This document shows, piece after piece, positions 48,501 through 59,493 of a stretch of 64,000 nt of DNA. The position numbers and the translations under genes were made by a program. The DNA is from Pseudomonas viridiflava (lineage in GTDB: Bacteria > Pseudomonadota > Gammaproteobacteria > Pseudomonadales > Pseudomonadaceae): contig NZ_RBTP01000048.1 in the NCBI RefSeq assembly GCF_003702045.1, forward strand, positions 248,001 through 312,000, read 5' to 3'. The notes under the pieces were generated by a model. That model saw only the letters and a program-made list of their open reading frames with translations. It was not told the DNA's origin and did not search any database. Each line of letters starts with the position of its first letter. Position 1 is the first letter of the stretch.

Positions 48501-51500
48501 TGTTCATGACCATGACCGCCACGCTGGCGGTGTTGCTTTACCGTTACAGCGGCCAGACCGACCTGCGCATCGGTGCGCCGGTCGCCAACCGGATCCGTCC
48601 GGAAAGCGAAGGCCTGATTGGCGCGTTCCTCAACACCCAGGTGCTGCGTGTGCAGCTCAACGGACAGATGAGCGTGGCGCAGTTGTTCGAGCAGGTGCGG
48701 CATACCGTCATCGAAGGCCAGTCGCATCAGGACTTGCCGTTCGACCATCTGGTCGAAGCGCTGCAACCCCCACGCAGCGCCGCCTACAACCCGCTGTTTC
48801 AGGTGATGTGCAACGTGCAACGCTGGGAATTCCAGCAGCGCCGCGAACTGGCCGGGATGACGGTCGAGTATCTGCTCAACGATGCGCGGGCGACCAAGTT
48901 CGACCTCAATCTGGAAGTCACCGAACTGGATCATCGTCTGGGTTGCTGCCTGACGTACAGCACTGACCTGTTCGACGAGCCGCGCATCGCCAAAATGGCC
49001 GGACATTGGCTCAACCTGTTGCAAGCGCTGCTGGCCGATCCGCAGCAACGCCTCAGCGAACTGCCGCTGTTGCAGAACGCCGAGCGTCAGCAGTTGCTTG
49101 AGAGCCTGGGCGTCGAAGCGGGCGAACAGCGCCTGGATCAGTGCATTCATGAACTGTTTGCCGAGCGAGCGCGTCTGCGTTCGAACGCGCCAGCGCTGAC
49201 GTTTGCGGGCGAAACCCTGAGCTACGCCGAGCTGGACAGCCGGGCCAACCAACTGGCCTGGATGCTGCGCGAGCGTGGCGTCGGTCCGCAGGTGCGTGTC
49301 GGCCTGGCGCTGGGGCGCTCGCTGGAATTGGTAATCGGTTTGCTGGCGATCCTCAAGGCCGGTGGCGCCTACGTGCCGCTGGACCCGGAATACCCGCTGG
49401 AGCGCTTGCAGTACATGATCGAAGACAGCGGCGTCGGCCTGCTGTTGAGTGATCGTGGGATGTTTGCCGCCCTCGGCGAACTGCCTGACGGCGTGGCGCG
49501 CTGGTGCCTGGAAGACGACCTACCGCTGTTATCGACCTATCCGCAACGCGAATTACCGTTTATCAGTTTGCCGCAGCATCAGGCATACCTGATCTACACG
49601 TCAGGCTCGACCGGCAAGCCCAAGGGCGTGGTGGTGTCTCATGGCGAAATTGCCATGCATTGTCAGGCCGTGATCCGACGATTCGACATGCAGCCTGACG
49701 ATTGCGAGCTTCATTTCTATTCGATCAACTTCGATGCTGCCACCGAGCGTTTGCTGGTGCCGTTGCTCGCGGGTGCAAGGGTGGTGCTGCGCGCTCAAGG
49801 CCAGTGGGACGCTGAGGAAATCTGCACCCTGATCCGCGAGCAGCAGGTCAACATTCTCGGCTTCACGCCCAGCTATGGCAGCCAGTTGGCGCAATGGCTG
49901 GCGACCCAGGGCCAGACCTTGCCGGTGCGCATGTGCATCACCGGCGGCGAAGCGTTGACCGGCGAGCACCTGCATCGCATCCGCGCGGTGTTTCAGCCTG
50001 CGCTGTTCTTCAACGCCTACGGCCCGACCGAAACCGTGGTCATGCCGCTGGCCAGTCTGGCCCCGCAGCAACTGCCGGAAGGCGAGGCTAGCGTGCCGAT
50101 TGGCCAGGTGGTGGGCGCCCGCGTCGCCTACATCCTTGATGCCGATCTCGCACTGGTGCCGCAAGGCGCGAGTGGCGAGTTGTACGTTGGCGGACCGGGT
50201 CTGGCGCAGGGCTATCACCAGCGGCCGGGCATGACCGCCGAGCGTTTCGTGGCCGATCCGTTCAGCGGACAGGGCGGGCGTCTGTATCGCACTGGCGACC
50301 TGGTGCGCCAGCGTGCCGATGGGCTTGTCGAGTACCTGGGACGAATCGACCATCAAGTGAAAATTCGCGGCTTTCGCATCGAGCTGGGCGAAATCGAAAC
50401 CCGTCTGCTGGAGCACAATGCCATTCGCGAGGCCGTGGTGTTGGCGCTGGACACACCATCGGGCAAGCAACTGGCGGGCTATGTGGTCAGTGAAGTGGCC
50501 GGGCAGGGCGACGAGCAGCACGTACAATTGCGCGAATCGCTCAAGTTGCACCTCAAAGCGCAGTTGCCGGATTACATGGTGCCTGCACACTTGATCCTGC
50601 TGGATAGCATGCCGCTGACGGCCAACGGCAAACTCAACCGCCGCGCTTTGCCCGCGCCGGACCCAGCGCTTAATCGTCAGCAATATGCGGCACCGGTCAG
50701 CGACCTTGAGCGTCAACTGGCGGCAATCTGGTGCGCGGTGCTAAACGTGGCGCAGGTCGGTCTCAACGACAACTTCTTTGAACTGGGCGGCGATTCGATT
50801 TTGTCGATCCAGGTGGTCAGTCGCGCACGTCAGGCCGGAATTCATTTCACGCCACGTGATCTGTTTCAGCATCAGACCGTATATACCCTTGCTGCCGTCG
50901 CGACGACTCAGGCGCTGATTCAGGCCGAGCAGGGCGCGGTGACCGGCGAATCGGGCTTTACGCCGATTCAGCACTGGTTCTTCGAAACACCGATTCCGGC
51001 GCGTCAACACTGGAACCAGGCGCTGGTGCTGGAACCTGTTACCCGGCTGGATGCTCGTATGCTGGAGCTCGCGCTGGACGCGGTGCTCGAACAGCATGAC
51101 GCACTCAGACTCGGGTTTTCGGAGCAAAGCGGTCGCTGGCGCGCCGAGCACCGCACCGCTGTCACGCAGGACGCGCGCGTGCATCATGCGCAGGTAGCAG
51201 ACATGAGCGAGTGCGCCGGATTGTTTGAACGGGCGCAGCGCAGCCTTGATTTGCAAAACGGCCCGCTGTTGCGTGTCGTGTTGGTGGACGGTCCGCTGGG
51301 TGAGCAACGCCTGCTGATGGCCATTCATCATCTTGTGGTCGATGGTGTGTCCTGGCGTGTGCTGCTTGACGATGTGCAGACGTCCTATCGGCAGCTCAGC
51401 GAAAACCAGCCGGTTCGTTTGCCGGCCAAGACCAGCGCTTTCCGGGACTGGGCGAGTCGCTTGCAGGCCTATGCCGGCAGCGAGTCGTTGCGTGAAGAGC

Positions 51501-54500
51501 TTCAATGGTGGCAACGCCAGCTCAGCGGTCCGACCGCGACGCTGCCGTGCCAGGCCCCGCAGGGCGGTCAGCAGAATCGTCACGCCCGAACCCTCAGCGT
51601 GCGATTGGATGCCAGTAGCACCCGGCACCTGCTGCAACAGGCGCCGAGCGCCTACCGGACCCAGGTCAACGACTTGCTGCTGACCGCATTGGCGCTAGTA
51701 GCGTGTCGCTGGAGCGGTCAGGCCTCAACTCTGATTCAACTCGAAGGCCACGGCCGCGAAACCCTGTTCGACGACATCGACCTGACCCGTACCGTGGGCT
51801 GGTTCACCAGTGCCTATCCGTTGCGCCTGACCCCTGTCCTCGACCACGCAGAACCGGGTGAGTCGATCAAGGCTATCAAGGAACAACTGCGCCAAGTGCC
51901 GCACAAAGGGCTGGGTTACGGCGTGTTGCGTTACCTTGCCGATGACAGCAGCCGCAGCGCCATGCAGGCACTGCCCGTAGCGCCAATCACCTTCAACTAC
52001 CTGGGTCAGTTCGACCAGAGCTTTGACAACGATGCGCTGTTCCTACCACTGGAAGCATCGGCTGGCGCGGCCCACGATCCGGATGCGCCGCTGCCCAACG
52101 AGCTGAGCATCGACAGTCAGGTGTACGGCGGCGAACTGGTGCTGCGCTGGACCTTCAGCGCCGAGCGTTATCAGCCAGAAGCCATCGAAGCGCTTGCGCA
52201 GGATTATCTGCAGCAGTTGCAGGCGTTGATCAGCCATTGCCTGACCGAAGGCAGTGGCGGTCTGACGCCGTCGGACTTCCCGCTGGCCGGTCTGGATCAG
52301 GCGCAACTCGACACGTTGCCCGTTCCGGCAGCCCGAATTGAAGACGTCTACCCGCTGACCCCAATGCAGGAAGGCATGCTGCTGCACACGCTGCTGGAAC
52401 CCGGTACGGGTCTGTATTACATGCAGGACCGCTACCGCATCAACAGCGCGCTGGACCCGCAACGTTTCGCGCAGGCCTGGCAAGCAGTGATCGCCCGCCA
52501 CGAAGCCCTGCGCGCCTCGTTCTGCTGGGACATCGGCGAAACCATGCTGCAAGTCATTCACAAACCGGGCAGCACGCCCATCGATTACCTGGACTGGCGC
52601 AATGTGGCCAGCGATCAGCAGGAGCCGCGCTTGCAGACCCTGCTCAAGTCCGAGCGCGAGGCCGGGTTCGATCTGCTGCGTCAACCGCCGTTCCACCTGC
52701 GCCTGATCCGCGTGGACGAGGCGCGCTACTGGTTCATGATGAGCAACCACCACATCCTCATCGATGCCTGGTGCCGCTCGCTGCTGATGAACGATTTCTT
52801 CGACATCTACACCGCGCTGGGTGAAGGGCACGAGGCACAACTGGCTCCGGCACCTCGCTATCGCGACTACATCGGCTGGCTGCAACGCCGGGGCCTGGCG
52901 CAAGCGCGTGACTGGTGGCGTCAGAACCTGGCGGGCTTCGAGCGGCCGACGCCTATTCCGAGCGACCGTCCGTTCTTGCGTGAACACGCCGGCGACAGCG
53001 GCGGCATGGTGGTCGGCGACTGCTACACCCGTCTCGACGTGGCGGATGGCGCGCGACTGCGTGAGTTGGCGCAGCAGCATCAACTGACCGTCAACACCTT
53101 CGCCCAAGCGGCGTGGGCCCTGACGTTAAGGCGTCTGAGCGGTGATCGCGACGTGGTGTTCGGTGTCACCGTGGCAGGCCGCCCAGTGGAATTGCCACAG
53201 ATGCAGCGCACCGTCGGGCTGTTCATCAACACCATCGCGCTGCGTATCGGCATGCCGGGCGATGATCAGCGTTGCAGCGTGCGCCAGTGGTTGAGTCAGT
53301 TGCTGGACAGCAACATGCAGCTGCGCGAGTACGAATACCTGCCCCTGGTGGCCATTCAGGAAAACAGCGAACTGACCAAGGGCCAGCCGCTGTTCGACAG
53401 CCTGTTCGTGTTCGAGAACGCGCCGGTGGAAGTCTCGGTGCTGGACCGCGCACAGAGCCTGAACGCCACCTCCGATTCCGGCCGCACCCACACCAACTAC
53501 CCGCTGACGGCGGTCTGCTACCCCGGCGATGACCTGGGCCTGCACCTGTCCTACGACCAGCGCTACTTCGAGGAGTCGACCGTGCAGGGCATGCTCGGCG
53601 ACTTTAAGCGCCTGCTGCTGGCGCTGGTCGAAGGCTTCCACGGCAACATGGCTGAGCTGCCGCTGCTCGGCGAACAGGAGCGTCAATTCCTGCTTGATGG
53701 CTGCAACCAGAGCGAGCGCGCCTATCCGCTGGAGCGTAGCTATGCCGAGTTGTTCGAGGCGCAGGTTGACGCGTACCCCGAGCGCATTGCCGTGAGTTGT
53801 CTTGAACACCGCTCCAGCTACGCCGAACTCAATGGCGCTGCCAACCGATTGGGCCATGCCTTGATCAAGGCCGGTGTCGGTATCGATCAGCCGATTGCGC
53901 TGCTGGCCGAGCGTGGGCCAGAGCTATTGGGCATGATCATCGGCAGCTTCAAGGCTGGTGCCGGTTACCTGCCGCTGGACCCGGCGCTGCCCAATCCTCG
54001 CTTGAGCGGGATCATCGGCCAGAGCCATACGCCGGTTCTGGTGTGTACTGAGCAGTGCCTGGCGCAGGGCAGGGCGTTGCTGGATGCGTTGCCCGAAAGG
54101 GACCGTCCGCGCCTGCTGATCTGGGAAACCGTTCAACAGGAGCAAACCACGCAGCACAATCCAGGCCGCTACAGCGCGCCGGACAACCTGGCCTACGTGA
54201 TCTTCACCTCGGGTTCGACCGGGCTGCCGAAGGGCGTAATGGTCGAACAGCGTGGCATGCTCAATAACCAGTTGAGCAAAGTGCCTTACCTGAGCCTCAG
54301 TGATCAGGACGTGATTGCCCAGACCGCTTCGCAAAGCTTCGATATCTCGGTCTGGCAGTTCCTCGCGGCGCCGCTGTTTGGCGCCCGGGTCGACATCGTG
54401 CCCAACGACATCGCCCGCGACCCACAGGCATTGCTCAAGCATGTGCAGGCGCAGGGCATCAGCGTGCTGGAAAGCGTACCGTCACTGATCACCGGTCTGC

Positions 54501-55579
54501 TGGCCGAAGAGCAGGCAACACTCGACAGCCTGCGCTGGATGCTGCCGACGGGCGAAGCGATGCCGCCGGAACTGGCCAGCCAATGGCTGCAGCGCTACCC
54601 GCATATCGGGCTGGTGAATGCCTACGGTCCGGCTGAGTGCTCGGACGACGTGGCGTTTTTCCGGATCGATGCGGCGTCCACACGCAGTACCTACCTGCCC
54701 ATCGGCTTGCCGACCGACAACAACCGTTTGTACGTGCTGGATGACGCGTTGGCGCTTGTGCCGCTCGGCGCAGTCGGCGAGCTATGTGTGGCGGGGACCG
54801 GTGTCGGGCGCGGTTATGTCGACGATCCGTTGCGCACCGTGCCGGTGTTCGTGCCCAACCCGTTCGGGGCACCGGGCGAGCGGCTGTATCGCACCGGTGA
54901 CCTGGCGCGCCGCCGCAGCGACGGGGTGCTGGAATACGTCGGCCGGGTCGATCATCAGGTCAAGATTCGTGGCTACCGCATCGAACTGGGCGAGATCGAA
55001 ACCCGTTTGCAGGAGCATGCCGCGATTCGCGAATCGGTGGTGCTGGATATCGACGGTCCGCTGGGCAAGGTGCTGGCGGCTTACCTGGTGCCCGCCGGTG
55101 CCGTGCAGGATCCGGACGCCTTGCGCGATGACCTGAAGAGCCAGCTCAAGGCCAGCCTGCCGGACTACATGGTGCCGTCGCATCTGGTGCTGTTGGAGCG
55201 GATGCCGCTGACCCCTAACGGCAAGCTGGATCGCAAGGCCCTGCCTGCGCCGGACATCAGCCTGGCGCAGCAGGACTACGTCGCGCCGCAGAGTGAAATG
55301 GAGCAGCAACTGGCGGCGATCTGGGCCGACGTCTTGAAGGTTGAGCGGGTTGGCATCACCGACAATTTCTTCGAGCTGGGCGGGCACTCGTTGCTCGCCA
55401 CGCAGGTCGTGACGCGTGCGCAGAAGCAGCTTCAGCGCAACGTGCCGCTGCGGGCGATGTTTGAATTCAACACTGTGCAGGCTTTGGCGCAGCACCTGGA
55501 AAGCGTAGGCGGGCCGAAGGTCGATGAGCAGAAATTCGATCGGCTGGCCGACTTGATGGCGGAACTGGAAGGGCTCTGA
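42560..55579 (+). CDS. pvdL: Pyoverdine chromophore NRPS PvdL
   Basis: A 4339-residue synthetase (P. aeruginosa PvdL is about the same) that makes the acylated Glu-D-Tyr-Dab precursor of the pyoverdine chromophore. Domain order: fatty-acyl ligase (1-570; [11 protein letters not shown]), carrier Ser616; C1 (HHIIADGWS, about 811), A1 ([11 protein letters not shown], about 1284; pocket residues by eye D-V-W-H-F-G-R-I-N), carrier Ser1675; C2 (HHIVTEGWA, about 1868, Glu replacing the Asp of HHxxxDG), A2 (about 2346; D-A-E-G-I-G-A-V-M), carrier Ser2746; epimerase ([11 protein letters not shown], about 2923); C3 of the D-acceptor kind ([10 protein letters not shown], about 3398), A3 (about 3885; D-I-W-E-L-T-A-D-D, the known Dab code), carrier Ser4277. 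There is no thioesterase; the chain passes to another synthetase. One unbroken frame. Confidence 0.97.
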   Translation: MDAFELPDTLAQALQRRAAQTPDQLALRFLTEENSKGLVLTYRDLDLRARIIAAALQRQASPGDRAILLFHSGPDYVAAFFGCLYAGVIAVPAYPPESNRRHHQERLLSIIADAEPRLLLTGSDLQSALLQMDELAAAGAPQLLCVDTLDSAQAEGWQGPQLQNDDIAFLQYTSGSTALPKGVQVTHGNLIANEMLIRHGFGIDLNPDDVIVSWLPLYHDMGLIGGLLQPIFSGVPCVLMAPAYFLTRPLRWLEAISEYGGTISGGPDFAYQLCSTRVSDSALERLDLSRWRVAYSGSEPIRQDSLDAFADKFAGCGFTPDSFMASYGLAEATLYVAGGKRGHGIPSLRLDEAALARNVVELGEGSTVMSCGTGQPGHGVLIADPNTLQVLGDNHVGEVWATGPSIAHGYWRNPEATAKTFVEHEGQTWLRTGDLGFQRHGELYITGRLKDMLIVRGQNLYPQDIEKVIERDVDVVRKGRIAAFAVIQSGNEGIGIAAEVSRSVQKTLSSDALINVIRQAVADAFQEAPTVVVLLNPGALPKTSSGKLQRSACRTRLADGSLDSYAVFPGNTSKKATQVHATGSQLLAKVADVWCEQLQREQISADDHFFLLGGNSIAATQVVAKLREVLGIDLSLRLLFEAPTLGAFVAQVEALQLTAQQGDAPSENAITRLPGNEHLPQSLAQNRLWFVWQLDPHSSAYNIPGGLHLRGELDRTALRDSFQRLIERHESLRTRFYEQDGVALQRIDPAGEFQLQVLDISDLSDDQRQMRARTIREEQARQPFDLQHGPLLRVTLVQLDDEEHQLLVTLHHIIADGWSLNVLIDEFSRLYAAAVQGQSVELAPLALRYADYGQWQREWLGRGEAQRQLDYWKQQLDDEQPVLALDTDHPRSARQQHSADRYSLRLSAELSAGVRNTAQAWQSTSFMLLLASFQTLLYRYSGHTDIRIGVPGANRPRHETQGMIGFFINTLVLRTQLDPRLPFSALLAQTRQTALDAQAHQDVPFDQLVEAFPQAREHGLFQVMFNHQQRDLSALRRLPGLLADELPWHSREAKFDLQLHSEEDKNGRLTLSFDYADGLFQRDTIVRMAQHYVQVLTQVSQQAQIALADLQLLSDDEQTQQAQWSSAPRAPATQWLPEQLNRQARETPERIALMWEGGSLDFASLHAHANRLAHYLLDKGVGPDVKVAIAAERSPQLLIGLMAILKAGGAYVPLDPDYPTERLAYMLNDSGVELLLTQTPLLGDLPSAVGVCTVAMDTLNLESWPVSAPGLHVEGDNLAYVIYTSGSTGQPKGVGMTHAALAERLQWMQAAYALDDTDVLMQKAPISFDVSVWECFWPLITGCRLLLAGPGEHRDPHRIAQLVTDYGVTTLHFVPPLLQVFINEPLTRECNSLRRLFSGGEALPGELRNRVLEQLPNVQLHNRYGPTETAINVTHWHCQRTDGERSPIGQPLGNVLCRVLDSELNPVPQGVAGELCIGGIGLARGYLDRPALTAERFVADPMGEAGERLYRTGDRVRWTSDGALEYLGRLDQQVKLRGFRVEPQEIEARLLAQPGIGHAAVLVRETIAGPQLIGYYTAALQGEREAEQVERIQSALALELPDYMVPAQLLRLDSMPLGPSGKLDRRALPEPQWQTREHVEPQSALQKQIAAIWRDVLGVPRVGLRDDFFALGGHSLLATQIISRVRQACDIDLPLRTLFESTELDAFFEQVEAIQASGVRGSLQPIHRVDRSQPVPLSYSQQRMWFLWQMEPDSPAYNVGGMARLSGVLNIERFDAALQALILRHETLRTSFPSVDGVAFQKVCEQTGVRVRWEDFSAWPADDRQQRLQALADSEAHQPFDLETGPLLRACLVRAGELEHYFVLTLHHIVTEGWAMDIFARELGLLYEAFLEGKPSPLEPLAVQYLDYSVWQRQWMEAGERQRQLDYWTAQLGNEHPLLELPSDRPRPPVQSHQGELYRFDLHADLAAKVRAFNAQNGLTLFMTMTATLAVLLYRYSGQTDLRIGAPVANRIRPESEGLIGAFLNTQVLRVQLNGQMSVAQLFEQVRHTVIEGQSHQDLPFDHLVEALQPPRSAAYNPLFQVMCNVQRWEFQQRRELAGMTVEYLLNDARATKFDLNLEVTELDHRLGCCLTYSTDLFDEPRIAKMAGHWLNLLQALLADPQQRLSELPLLQNAERQQLLESLGVEAGEQRLDQCIHELFAERARLRSNAPALTFAGETLSYAELDSRANQLAWMLRERGVGPQVRVGLALGRSLELVIGLLAILKAGGAYVPLDPEYPLERLQYMIEDSGVGLLLSDRGMFAALGELPDGVARWCLEDDLPLLSTYPQRELPFISLPQHQAYLIYTSGSTGKPKGVVVSHGEIAMHCQAVIRRFDMQPDDCELHFYSINFDAATERLLVPLLAGARVVLRAQGQWDAEEICTLIREQQVNILGFTPSYGSQLAQWLATQGQTLPVRMCITGGEALTGEHLHRIRAVFQPALFFNAYGPTETVVMPLASLAPQQLPEGEASVPIGQVVGARVAYILDADLALVPQGASGELYVGGPGLAQGYHQRPGMTAERFVADPFSGQGGRLYRTGDLVRQRADGLVEYLGRIDHQVKIRGFRIELGEIETRLLEHNAIREAVVLALDTPSGKQLAGYVVSEVAGQGDEQHVQLRESLKLHLKAQLPDYMVPAHLILLDSMPLTANGKLNRRALPAPDPALNRQQYAAPVSDLERQLAAIWCAVLNVAQVGLNDNFFELGGDSILSIQVVSRARQAGIHFTPRDLFQHQTVYTLAAVATTQALIQAEQGAVTGESGFTPIQHWFFETPIPARQHWNQALVLEPVTRLDARMLELALDAVLEQHDALRLGFSEQSGRWRAEHRTAVTQDARVHHAQVADMSECAGLFERAQRSLDLQNGPLLRVVLVDGPLGEQRLLMAIHHLVVDGVSWRVLLDDVQTSYRQLSENQPVRLPAKTSAFRDWASRLQAYAGSESLREELQWWQRQLSGPTATLPCQAPQGGQQNRHARTLSVRLDASSTRHLLQQAPSAYRTQVNDLLLTALALVACRWSGQASTLIQLEGHGRETLFDDIDLTRTVGWFTSAYPLRLTPVLDHAEPGESIKAIKEQLRQVPHKGLGYGVLRYLADDSSRSAMQALPVAPITFNYLGQFDQSFDNDALFLPLEASAGAAHDPDAPLPNELSIDSQVYGGELVLRWTFSAERYQPEAIEALAQDYLQQLQALISHCLTEGSGGLTPSDFPLAGLDQAQLDTLPVPAARIEDVYPLTPMQEGMLLHTLLEPGTGLYYMQDRYRINSALDPQRFAQAWQAVIARHEALRASFCWDIGETMLQVIHKPGSTPIDYLDWRNVASDQQEPRLQTLLKSEREAGFDLLRQPPFHLRLIRVDEARYWFMMSNHHILIDAWCRSLLMNDFFDIYTALGEGHEAQLAPAPRYRDYIGWLQRRGLAQARDWWRQNLAGFERPTPIPSDRPFLREHAGDSGGMVVGDCYTRLDVADGARLRELAQQHQLTVNTFAQAAWALTLRRLSGDRDVVFGVTVAGRPVELPQMQRTVGLFINTIALRIGMPGDDQRCSVRQWLSQLLDSNMQLREYEYLPLVAIQENSELTKGQPLFDSLFVFENAPVEVSVLDRAQSLNATSDSGRTHTNYPLTAVCYPGDDLGLHLSYDQRYFEESTVQGMLGDFKRLLLALVEGFHGNMAELPLLGEQERQFLLDGCNQSERAYPLERSYAELFEAQVDAYPERIAVSCLEHRSSYAELNGAANRLGHALIKAGVGIDQPIALLAERGPELLGMIIGSFKAGAGYLPLDPALPNPRLSGIIGQSHTPVLVCTEQCLAQGRALLDALPERDRPRLLIWETVQQEQTTQHNPGRYSAPDNLAYVIFTSGSTGLPKGVMVEQRGMLNNQLSKVPYLSLSDQDVIAQTASQSFDISVWQFLAAPLFGARVDIVPNDIARDPQALLKHVQAQGISVLESVPSLITGLLAEEQATLDSLRWMLPTGEAMPPELASQWLQRYPHIGLVNAYGPAECSDDVAFFRIDAASTRSTYLPIGLPTDNNRLYVLDDALALVPLGAVGELCVAGTGVGRGYVDDPLRTVPVFVPNPFGAPGERLYRTGDLARRRSDGVLEYVGRVDHQVKIRGYRIELGEIETRLQEHAAIRESVVLDIDGPLGKVLAAYLVPAGAVQDPDALRDDLKSQLKASLPDYMVPSHLVLLERMPLTPNGKLDRKALPAPDISLAQQDYVAPQSEMEQQLAAIWADVLKVERVGITDNFFELGGHSLLATQVVTRAQKQLQRNVPLRAMFEFNTVQALAQHLESVGGPKVDEQKFDRLADLMAELEGL

Positions 55580-55632
55580 TCAGCCTGTCGTCGGGCTGTT
55601 GGCCTTATGGATGAAAAACTCGTTACCGAGTG

Positions 55633-55656
55633 TAAATCCGCAGGTCGCTGGCGCGT
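55633..55656 (+). promoter_or_regulatory. PvdS-type iron-starvation box before pvdH
   Basis: TAAAT, exactly 16 bases, then CGT: a perfect match to the PvdS consensus, about 105 bases before the pvdH start. Confidence 0.75.
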
Positions 55657-55760
55657 TTTCAAGGGAAGGAACAAATGCCTGAATCGGCCGTGTCTCGTAC
55701 CGGTCGGTTGAGGTCATTCAACGGTTTCGCTCATCAAACAGCGTATTGAGGGTTGCACAG

Positions 55761-57173
55761 ATGTCAGTCGCTACCAGGTTTATCGATGATCAGCCGGCCC
55801 GGGTCGCTCCGGCCTTGGCAGAGACGCTCTACCAGTTCGACGAGTCGCCCTTGCTGGCGCGACAGAATCGTCAGGAGTCCAACGCTCGCAGCTACCCTCG
55901 ACGCATTCCGCTGGTGCTCAAGCGCGCCAAGGGCATCCACGTCGAAGACGTCGAAGGACGGCGTTTCATCGATTGCCTGGCTGGCGCTGGCACGCTGGCG
56001 CTGGGGCACAATCACCCGGTGGTGATCGAGGCGATTCAGCAGGTCATCAGCGACGAACTGCCGCTGCACACGCTGGACCTCACGACGCCGGTCAAGGATC
56101 AGTTCGTGCAGGACCTGTTCGGTCTGTTGCCCGAAGAACTGGCTCGCGAAGCGAAGATCCAGTTCTGCGGACCCACCGGCACTGACGCGGTGGAGGCGGC
56201 CTTGAAGCTGGTGCGCACCGCCACGGGTCGCAGCACCGTGCTGTCATTCCAGGGCGGTTACCACGGCATGAGCCAGGGTGCGTTGAGCCTGATGGGCAGC
56301 CTGGGGCCGAAAAAACCATTGGGTGCGTTGCTCAGCGCCGGCGTGCAGTTTTTGCCGTATCCCTATGACTACCGTTGCCCGTTCGGGCTGGGTGGCGCGC
56401 AGGGCGTTAAAGCCAACTTGCATTATCTGGAAAACCTGCTCAACGATCCCGAAGCAGGCGTACAACTGCCCGCAGCGGTGATCGTCGAAGTGGTGCAGGG
56501 CGAGGGCGGGGTGATTCCGGCGGATCTCGACTGGCTGCGCGGCGTGCGTCGCATCACCGAAAACGCCGGCGTGGCGCTGATCGTCGACGAAATCCAGAGC
56601 GGTTTCGCCCGCACCGGGAAAATGTTCGCCTTTGAGCACGCCGGGATCATTCCGGATGTCGTGGTCCTGTCCAAAGCCATTGGTGGCAGCTTGCCGTTGG
56701 CGGTGGTCGTTTATCGCCAGTGGCTCGACACCTGGCTGCCGGGGGCGCATGCCGGAACCTTCCGTGGCAACCAGATGGCGATGGCCACGGGCTCTGCGGT
56801 GATGCGTTATCTCAAAGAACACAACGTGTGCGAGCACGCTACCGCGATGGGTGCTCGGCTGGTGTCGCACCTGCGCGAATTGCAGCGTGACTTTCCGCAA
56901 CTGGGCGACATTCGCGGGCGCGGCTTGATGCTCGGCGTCGAGCTGGTCGACCCGGCCGGTGTACGCGACACTCAAGGCCATCCACCCGTGTTCGCCCGTC
57001 TGGCCCCGCTGATTCAACGCGAATGCCTCAAGCGCGGGCTGATCCTGGAGCTGGGTGGTCGGCACGGCAGCGTCGTGCGCTTCCTGCCGCCATTGGTGAT
57101 CACCGCTGAACAGATTGACGAAGTGGCCGGCATCTTCGGCCGCGCGCTGAATGCCGCGGTCGCTCAGCTTTAA
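55761..57173 (+). CDS. pvdH: Diaminobutyrate-2-oxoglutarate aminotransferase PvdH
   Basis: A 470-residue class III PLP aminotransferase that makes L-2,4-diaminobutyrate from aspartate semialdehyde, the building block loaded by the last module of PvdL. Sequence marks: the start region RIPLVLKRAKGIHVEDVEGR, the cofactor-binding FCGPTGTDAVEAALKL, VIVDEIQSGFARTG with the PLP-contacting Asp, and the Schiff-base Lys in VVLSKAIGGSLPLAV. The ATG at 55761 has GAGGG upstream and gives MSVATRFIDDQ; five codons earlier is another start that fits less well. It has its own iron-starvation box. Confidence 0.95.
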   Translation: MSVATRFIDDQPARVAPALAETLYQFDESPLLARQNRQESNARSYPRRIPLVLKRAKGIHVEDVEGRRFIDCLAGAGTLALGHNHPVVIEAIQQVISDELPLHTLDLTTPVKDQFVQDLFGLLPEELAREAKIQFCGPTGTDAVEAALKLVRTATGRSTVLSFQGGYHGMSQGALSLMGSLGPKKPLGALLSAGVQFLPYPYDYRCPFGLGGAQGVKANLHYLENLLNDPEAGVQLPAAVIVEVVQGEGGVIPADLDWLRGVRRITENAGVALIVDEIQSGFARTGKMFAFEHAGIIPDVVVLSKAIGGSLPLAVVVYRQWLDTWLPGAHAGTFRGNQMAMATGSAVMRYLKEHNVCEHATAMGARLVSHLRELQRDFPQLGDIRGRGLMLGVELVDPAGVRDTQGHPPVFARLAPLIQRECLKRGLILELGGRHGSVVRFLPPLVITAEQIDEVAGIFGRALNAAVAQL

Positions 57174-57194
57174 TTTTTCGACGTAGCGATACGT
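57171..57194 (+). promoter_or_regulatory. PvdS-type iron-starvation box before mbtH
   Basis: TAATT, exactly 16 bases, then CGT, overlapping the pvdH stop; the same TAATT variant as before pvdG. About 60 bases before the mbtH start. Confidence 0.55.
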
Positions 57195-57254
57195 TCAATC
57201 CCTATAGCCGCCATGAATTGGCACGGCGGCGCTGAACCCTCATGGAGAGCAACA

Positions 57255-57482
57255 ATGACTTCAGTATTCGACCGGGAAGACATCGTCTTTCAAGTAGTGG
57301 TCAACCACGAAGAGCAGTACTCGATCTGGCCCGACTACAAGGCGATTCCCAACGGCTGGCGCACCGTGGGCAAGAGCGGCTTCAAGAAAGAGTGCCTGGC
57401 CTACATCGAAGAAGTCTGGACCGACATGCGCCCGCTGAGCCTGCGTCAGAAGATGGAAGCGCAGACGGCGGCGAGCCACTGA
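57255..57482 (+). CDS. MbtH-like NRPS accessory protein
   Basis: A 75-residue MbtH-type protein that helps adenylation domains of pyoverdine synthetases fold and work. The family consensus [10 protein letters not shown]...P-x-GW is visible as [19 protein letters not shown], and [18 protein letters not shown] closes the domain. GGAGAG precedes the ATG. The gene follows pvdH with a PvdS-type box between. A pair of palindromic repeats separates it from the convergent fpv operon. Confidence 0.95.
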   Translation: MTSVFDREDIVFQVVVNHEEQYSIWPDYKAIPNGWRTVGKSGFKKECLAYIEEVWTDMRPLSLRQKMEAQTAASH

Positions 57483-57494
57483 TCAAGTCCGGCT

Positions 57495-57655
57495 AACGAT
57501 CGTGCCTATGCTCTGCGTGGGCATGCAGCCCGGGACGCTCTGCGTCCCATTCGTCTGGCGACGTCAATCGCTCAGGCCGCCGACCCAGTGCCGGCACCCG
57601 GACGCGGAGCGTCCTGAGAGGCATTACCACGCGGAGCATGGTAACGATCAGAGTG
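57495..57655. repeat. Inverted pair of REP-like palindromes
   Basis: The left copy (about 57495-57549) reads CGATCGTGCCTATGCTCTGC and then GGGACGCTCTGCGTCCC; the right copy (about 57592-57655) is its inverse, with GGACGCGGAGCGTCC and GCATTACCACGCGGAGCATG. Each carries hairpins. They occupy the gap between convergent mbtH and fpvF and recall the common intergenic REP elements of this genus; a termination or RAYT-related role is inference. Confidence 0.65.
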
Positions 57656-57681
57656 GTGCTAATGCCCGCGCCCCGTCAGCA

Positions 57682-58590
57682 TCATTTCAGCGCCCCGATA
57701 ATCTGCTCGATATCCCCCTGCAATTCAGCCAGCGGGTCCGCGCCATCGATCCCCAGCACCAGCAATGTGCTGCCTGCCTCGGCAATCGCGGCCTTGACCG
57801 GCTCGGGTGGCTGGCGGTGGTCGAGCACCAGGGCCACGTCGTTGTCCTTGAGGGTCGTCGCCAGTTTCTGCACCGCTTCAGGCGTCCATTGCTCGTCGGT
57901 CAATGCCTGACTGTCGATCAACTCCAGATTCAGCCCGCTGATCAGATAACCGAACCGGTCCGACAGGCTCACCACACTCAGGTTGTCGGCGCTGGCCAAA
58001 CTCGCTTCGCTGCTGGCGCTTAGCTTGAGCAGTTGCTGCTTGAGCGCTGCCAGGTTGCTGTCGATTTTCGGTTTGGCGGTCGGCGCCAGACGCACCAGGT
58101 CCGCCGCCATCACGTCGGCCATGCGCCCCATGTTGTTGCTCGCCAGCCACGGCTGACTGTTCAACCCATCGATGCCTTGCCCCGGCTGCACCGCGATACC
58201 CGGCAGGCTGCCATCCACGGGACGTGCGGCGTCGATTTCAACGATTCGGATGTTGCTGCGGCGTGCATTGGGGTAGAGCGGGTCATCGGCCCAGATCGAG
58301 CGCAACCCGATCACCGCGTCAGCCTCGACCGCCAGACCCCGCAGTGTTTCAGCACCCCGGCCGGTGAAGTAGGCCGTCTGGCGCGAGCCGGGCAGGTTGG
58401 CTGCGGCGGCACGCTCCAGCACCACGCCGCTGTCCTTGAGCAGAATCTGCCCCAGGCCGTAGGTGATTGGCAGGCTGGCCAGTACGCGCACCGGCTGGGC
58501 GGGTTGCGCTGTGGCATCAGCGGCAGAGACGGAATGGCAGAGCAGGCCGCTCAGGGCCAGCGCCAGGGTCAAGCGTCGTACAGTAAACAT
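57682..58590 (-). CDS. fpvF: Periplasmic binding protein FpvF
   Basis: A 302-residue periplasmic solute-binding protein of the metal-ABC class (signal peptide ending CHSVSA-ADATAQ). In P. aeruginosa FpvF with FpvC forms the periplasmic binding complex that takes part in removing iron from ferripyoverdine. The frame follows the fpvE stop directly (TAAATG), so it is the last gene of the fpvGHJKCDEF operon. The family's metal-binding histidines of cluster A-I proteins are not obvious here, in line with a pyoverdine-binding rather than a metal-binding role. Confidence 0.85.
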   Translation of the reverse strand: MFTVRRLTLALALSGLLCHSVSAADATAQPAQPVRVLASLPITYGLGQILLKDSGVVLERAAAANLPGSRQTAYFTGRGAETLRGLAVEADAVIGLRSIWADDPLYPNARRSNIRIVEIDAARPVDGSLPGIAVQPGQGIDGLNSQPWLASNNMGRMADVMAADLVRLAPTAKPKIDSNLAALKQQLLKLSASSEASLASADNLSVVSLSDRFGYLISGLNLELIDSQALTDEQWTPEAVQKLATTLKDNDVALVLDHRQPPEPVKAAIAEAGSTLLVLGIDGADPLAELQGDIEQIIGALK

Positions 58591-59493
58591 TTATCCGATA
58601 TTTCCTTTCAGGCTGGGCACCGTACCGCGAGCGATGGCGGCCAGGGCGAACGCGACGCCGGCCACCAGAATGATCGCTGCGCCGGACGGCACAGGCAGGT
58701 CGAAAACGATGGGCAACAGGATGCCGCACAGGGTGCTGACGGTCGCAATCGCTACCGAGATCCAGAAGAACCCCTTCAGCGACTGGCTCAACAGGCGAGC
58801 AGCGGCGGCTGGAATCACCAACAGGGCGCCGACCAGAATTGCGCCGATAACCTTCACGGCGGCCACGGTGATCAGCGTCACCAGGATCACGAACAGGTAG
58901 TCCAGCGCCTTCACCGCCACGCCACGCACGGCGGCCAGCTGCGGATTGAAGCTGGCCAGCATGATCCGGTTGTAAAGCGGCAGGCTCAGGCCCATGACCA
59001 GCGAACCGACGATCAGCAGCACCAGCAAGTCATTGTCATTGACGGTCAGTACCGAGCCGAACAGGACGTTTTCCAGAATGTGTACGTTGATCTTGCCCGC
59101 CAGCACCAGCAGCAGGCTTGCACCCAAGGCCAGCGAGACCGACAAGAACACGCCGATCAGCGTGTCGGGCGCAAGGCCGGTGCGGTTGCGCAGGTAATTG
59201 AGCACGATGCCAAACAGCAGGCAGTAGCCGAACAGGCTGCCGTAGGGGCCGGTGTAGGGTTCGCCGAGCAGAATGCCGATGGCCACACCCGTCAATGCCG
59301 CATGACCCACTGCTTCGGAGAAAAACGCGAAGCGCTTGACCACCACCAGCGTACCCAGGCCGCCCAGCACCGGACCGATGAGCACGCCGGCAAGCAGCGC
59401 GTTGACCACGAAGCCGTAGGCCAGCGCTTCGGGCAGATAGCCGGACGACGCGAGGCCTTGAATGAACAGTCGAAAGCTCTCGTAATCCATCAC
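58591..59493 (-). CDS. fpvE: Iron ABC transporter permease FpvE
   Basis: A 300-residue membrane permease of the ZnuB/MntB (metal ABC) type with eight or nine hydrophobic helices. The signature region FAFFSEAVGHAALTGVAIGI (residues 55-75) and the conserved second half AVKVIGAILVGALLVIPAAA are visible. Overlaps fpvD by 4 bases (ATGA). Acts with FpvD ATPase to bring the freed iron through the inner membrane. Confidence 0.9.
   Translation of the reverse strand: MMDYESFRLFIQGLASSGYLPEALAYGFVVNALLAGVLIGPVLGGLGTLVVVKRFAFFSEAVGHAALTGVAIGILLGEPYTGPYGSLFGYCLLFGIVLNYLRNRTGLAPDTLIGVFLSVSLALGASLLLVLAGKINVHILENVLFGSVLTVNDNDLLVLLIVGSLVMGLSLPLYNRIMLASFNPQLAAVRGVAVKALDYLFVILVTLITVAAVKVIGAILVGALLVIPAAAARLLSQSLKGFFWISVAIATVSTLCGILLPIVFDLPVPSGAAIILVAGVAFALAAIARGTVPSLKGNIG

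Noticed and set aside
43241..49252. Long minus-strand frames (501, 410 and 833 codons) inside pvdL
   Set aside because: Shadows of the NRPS coding sequence; the opposite strand carries all synthetase motifs in register.
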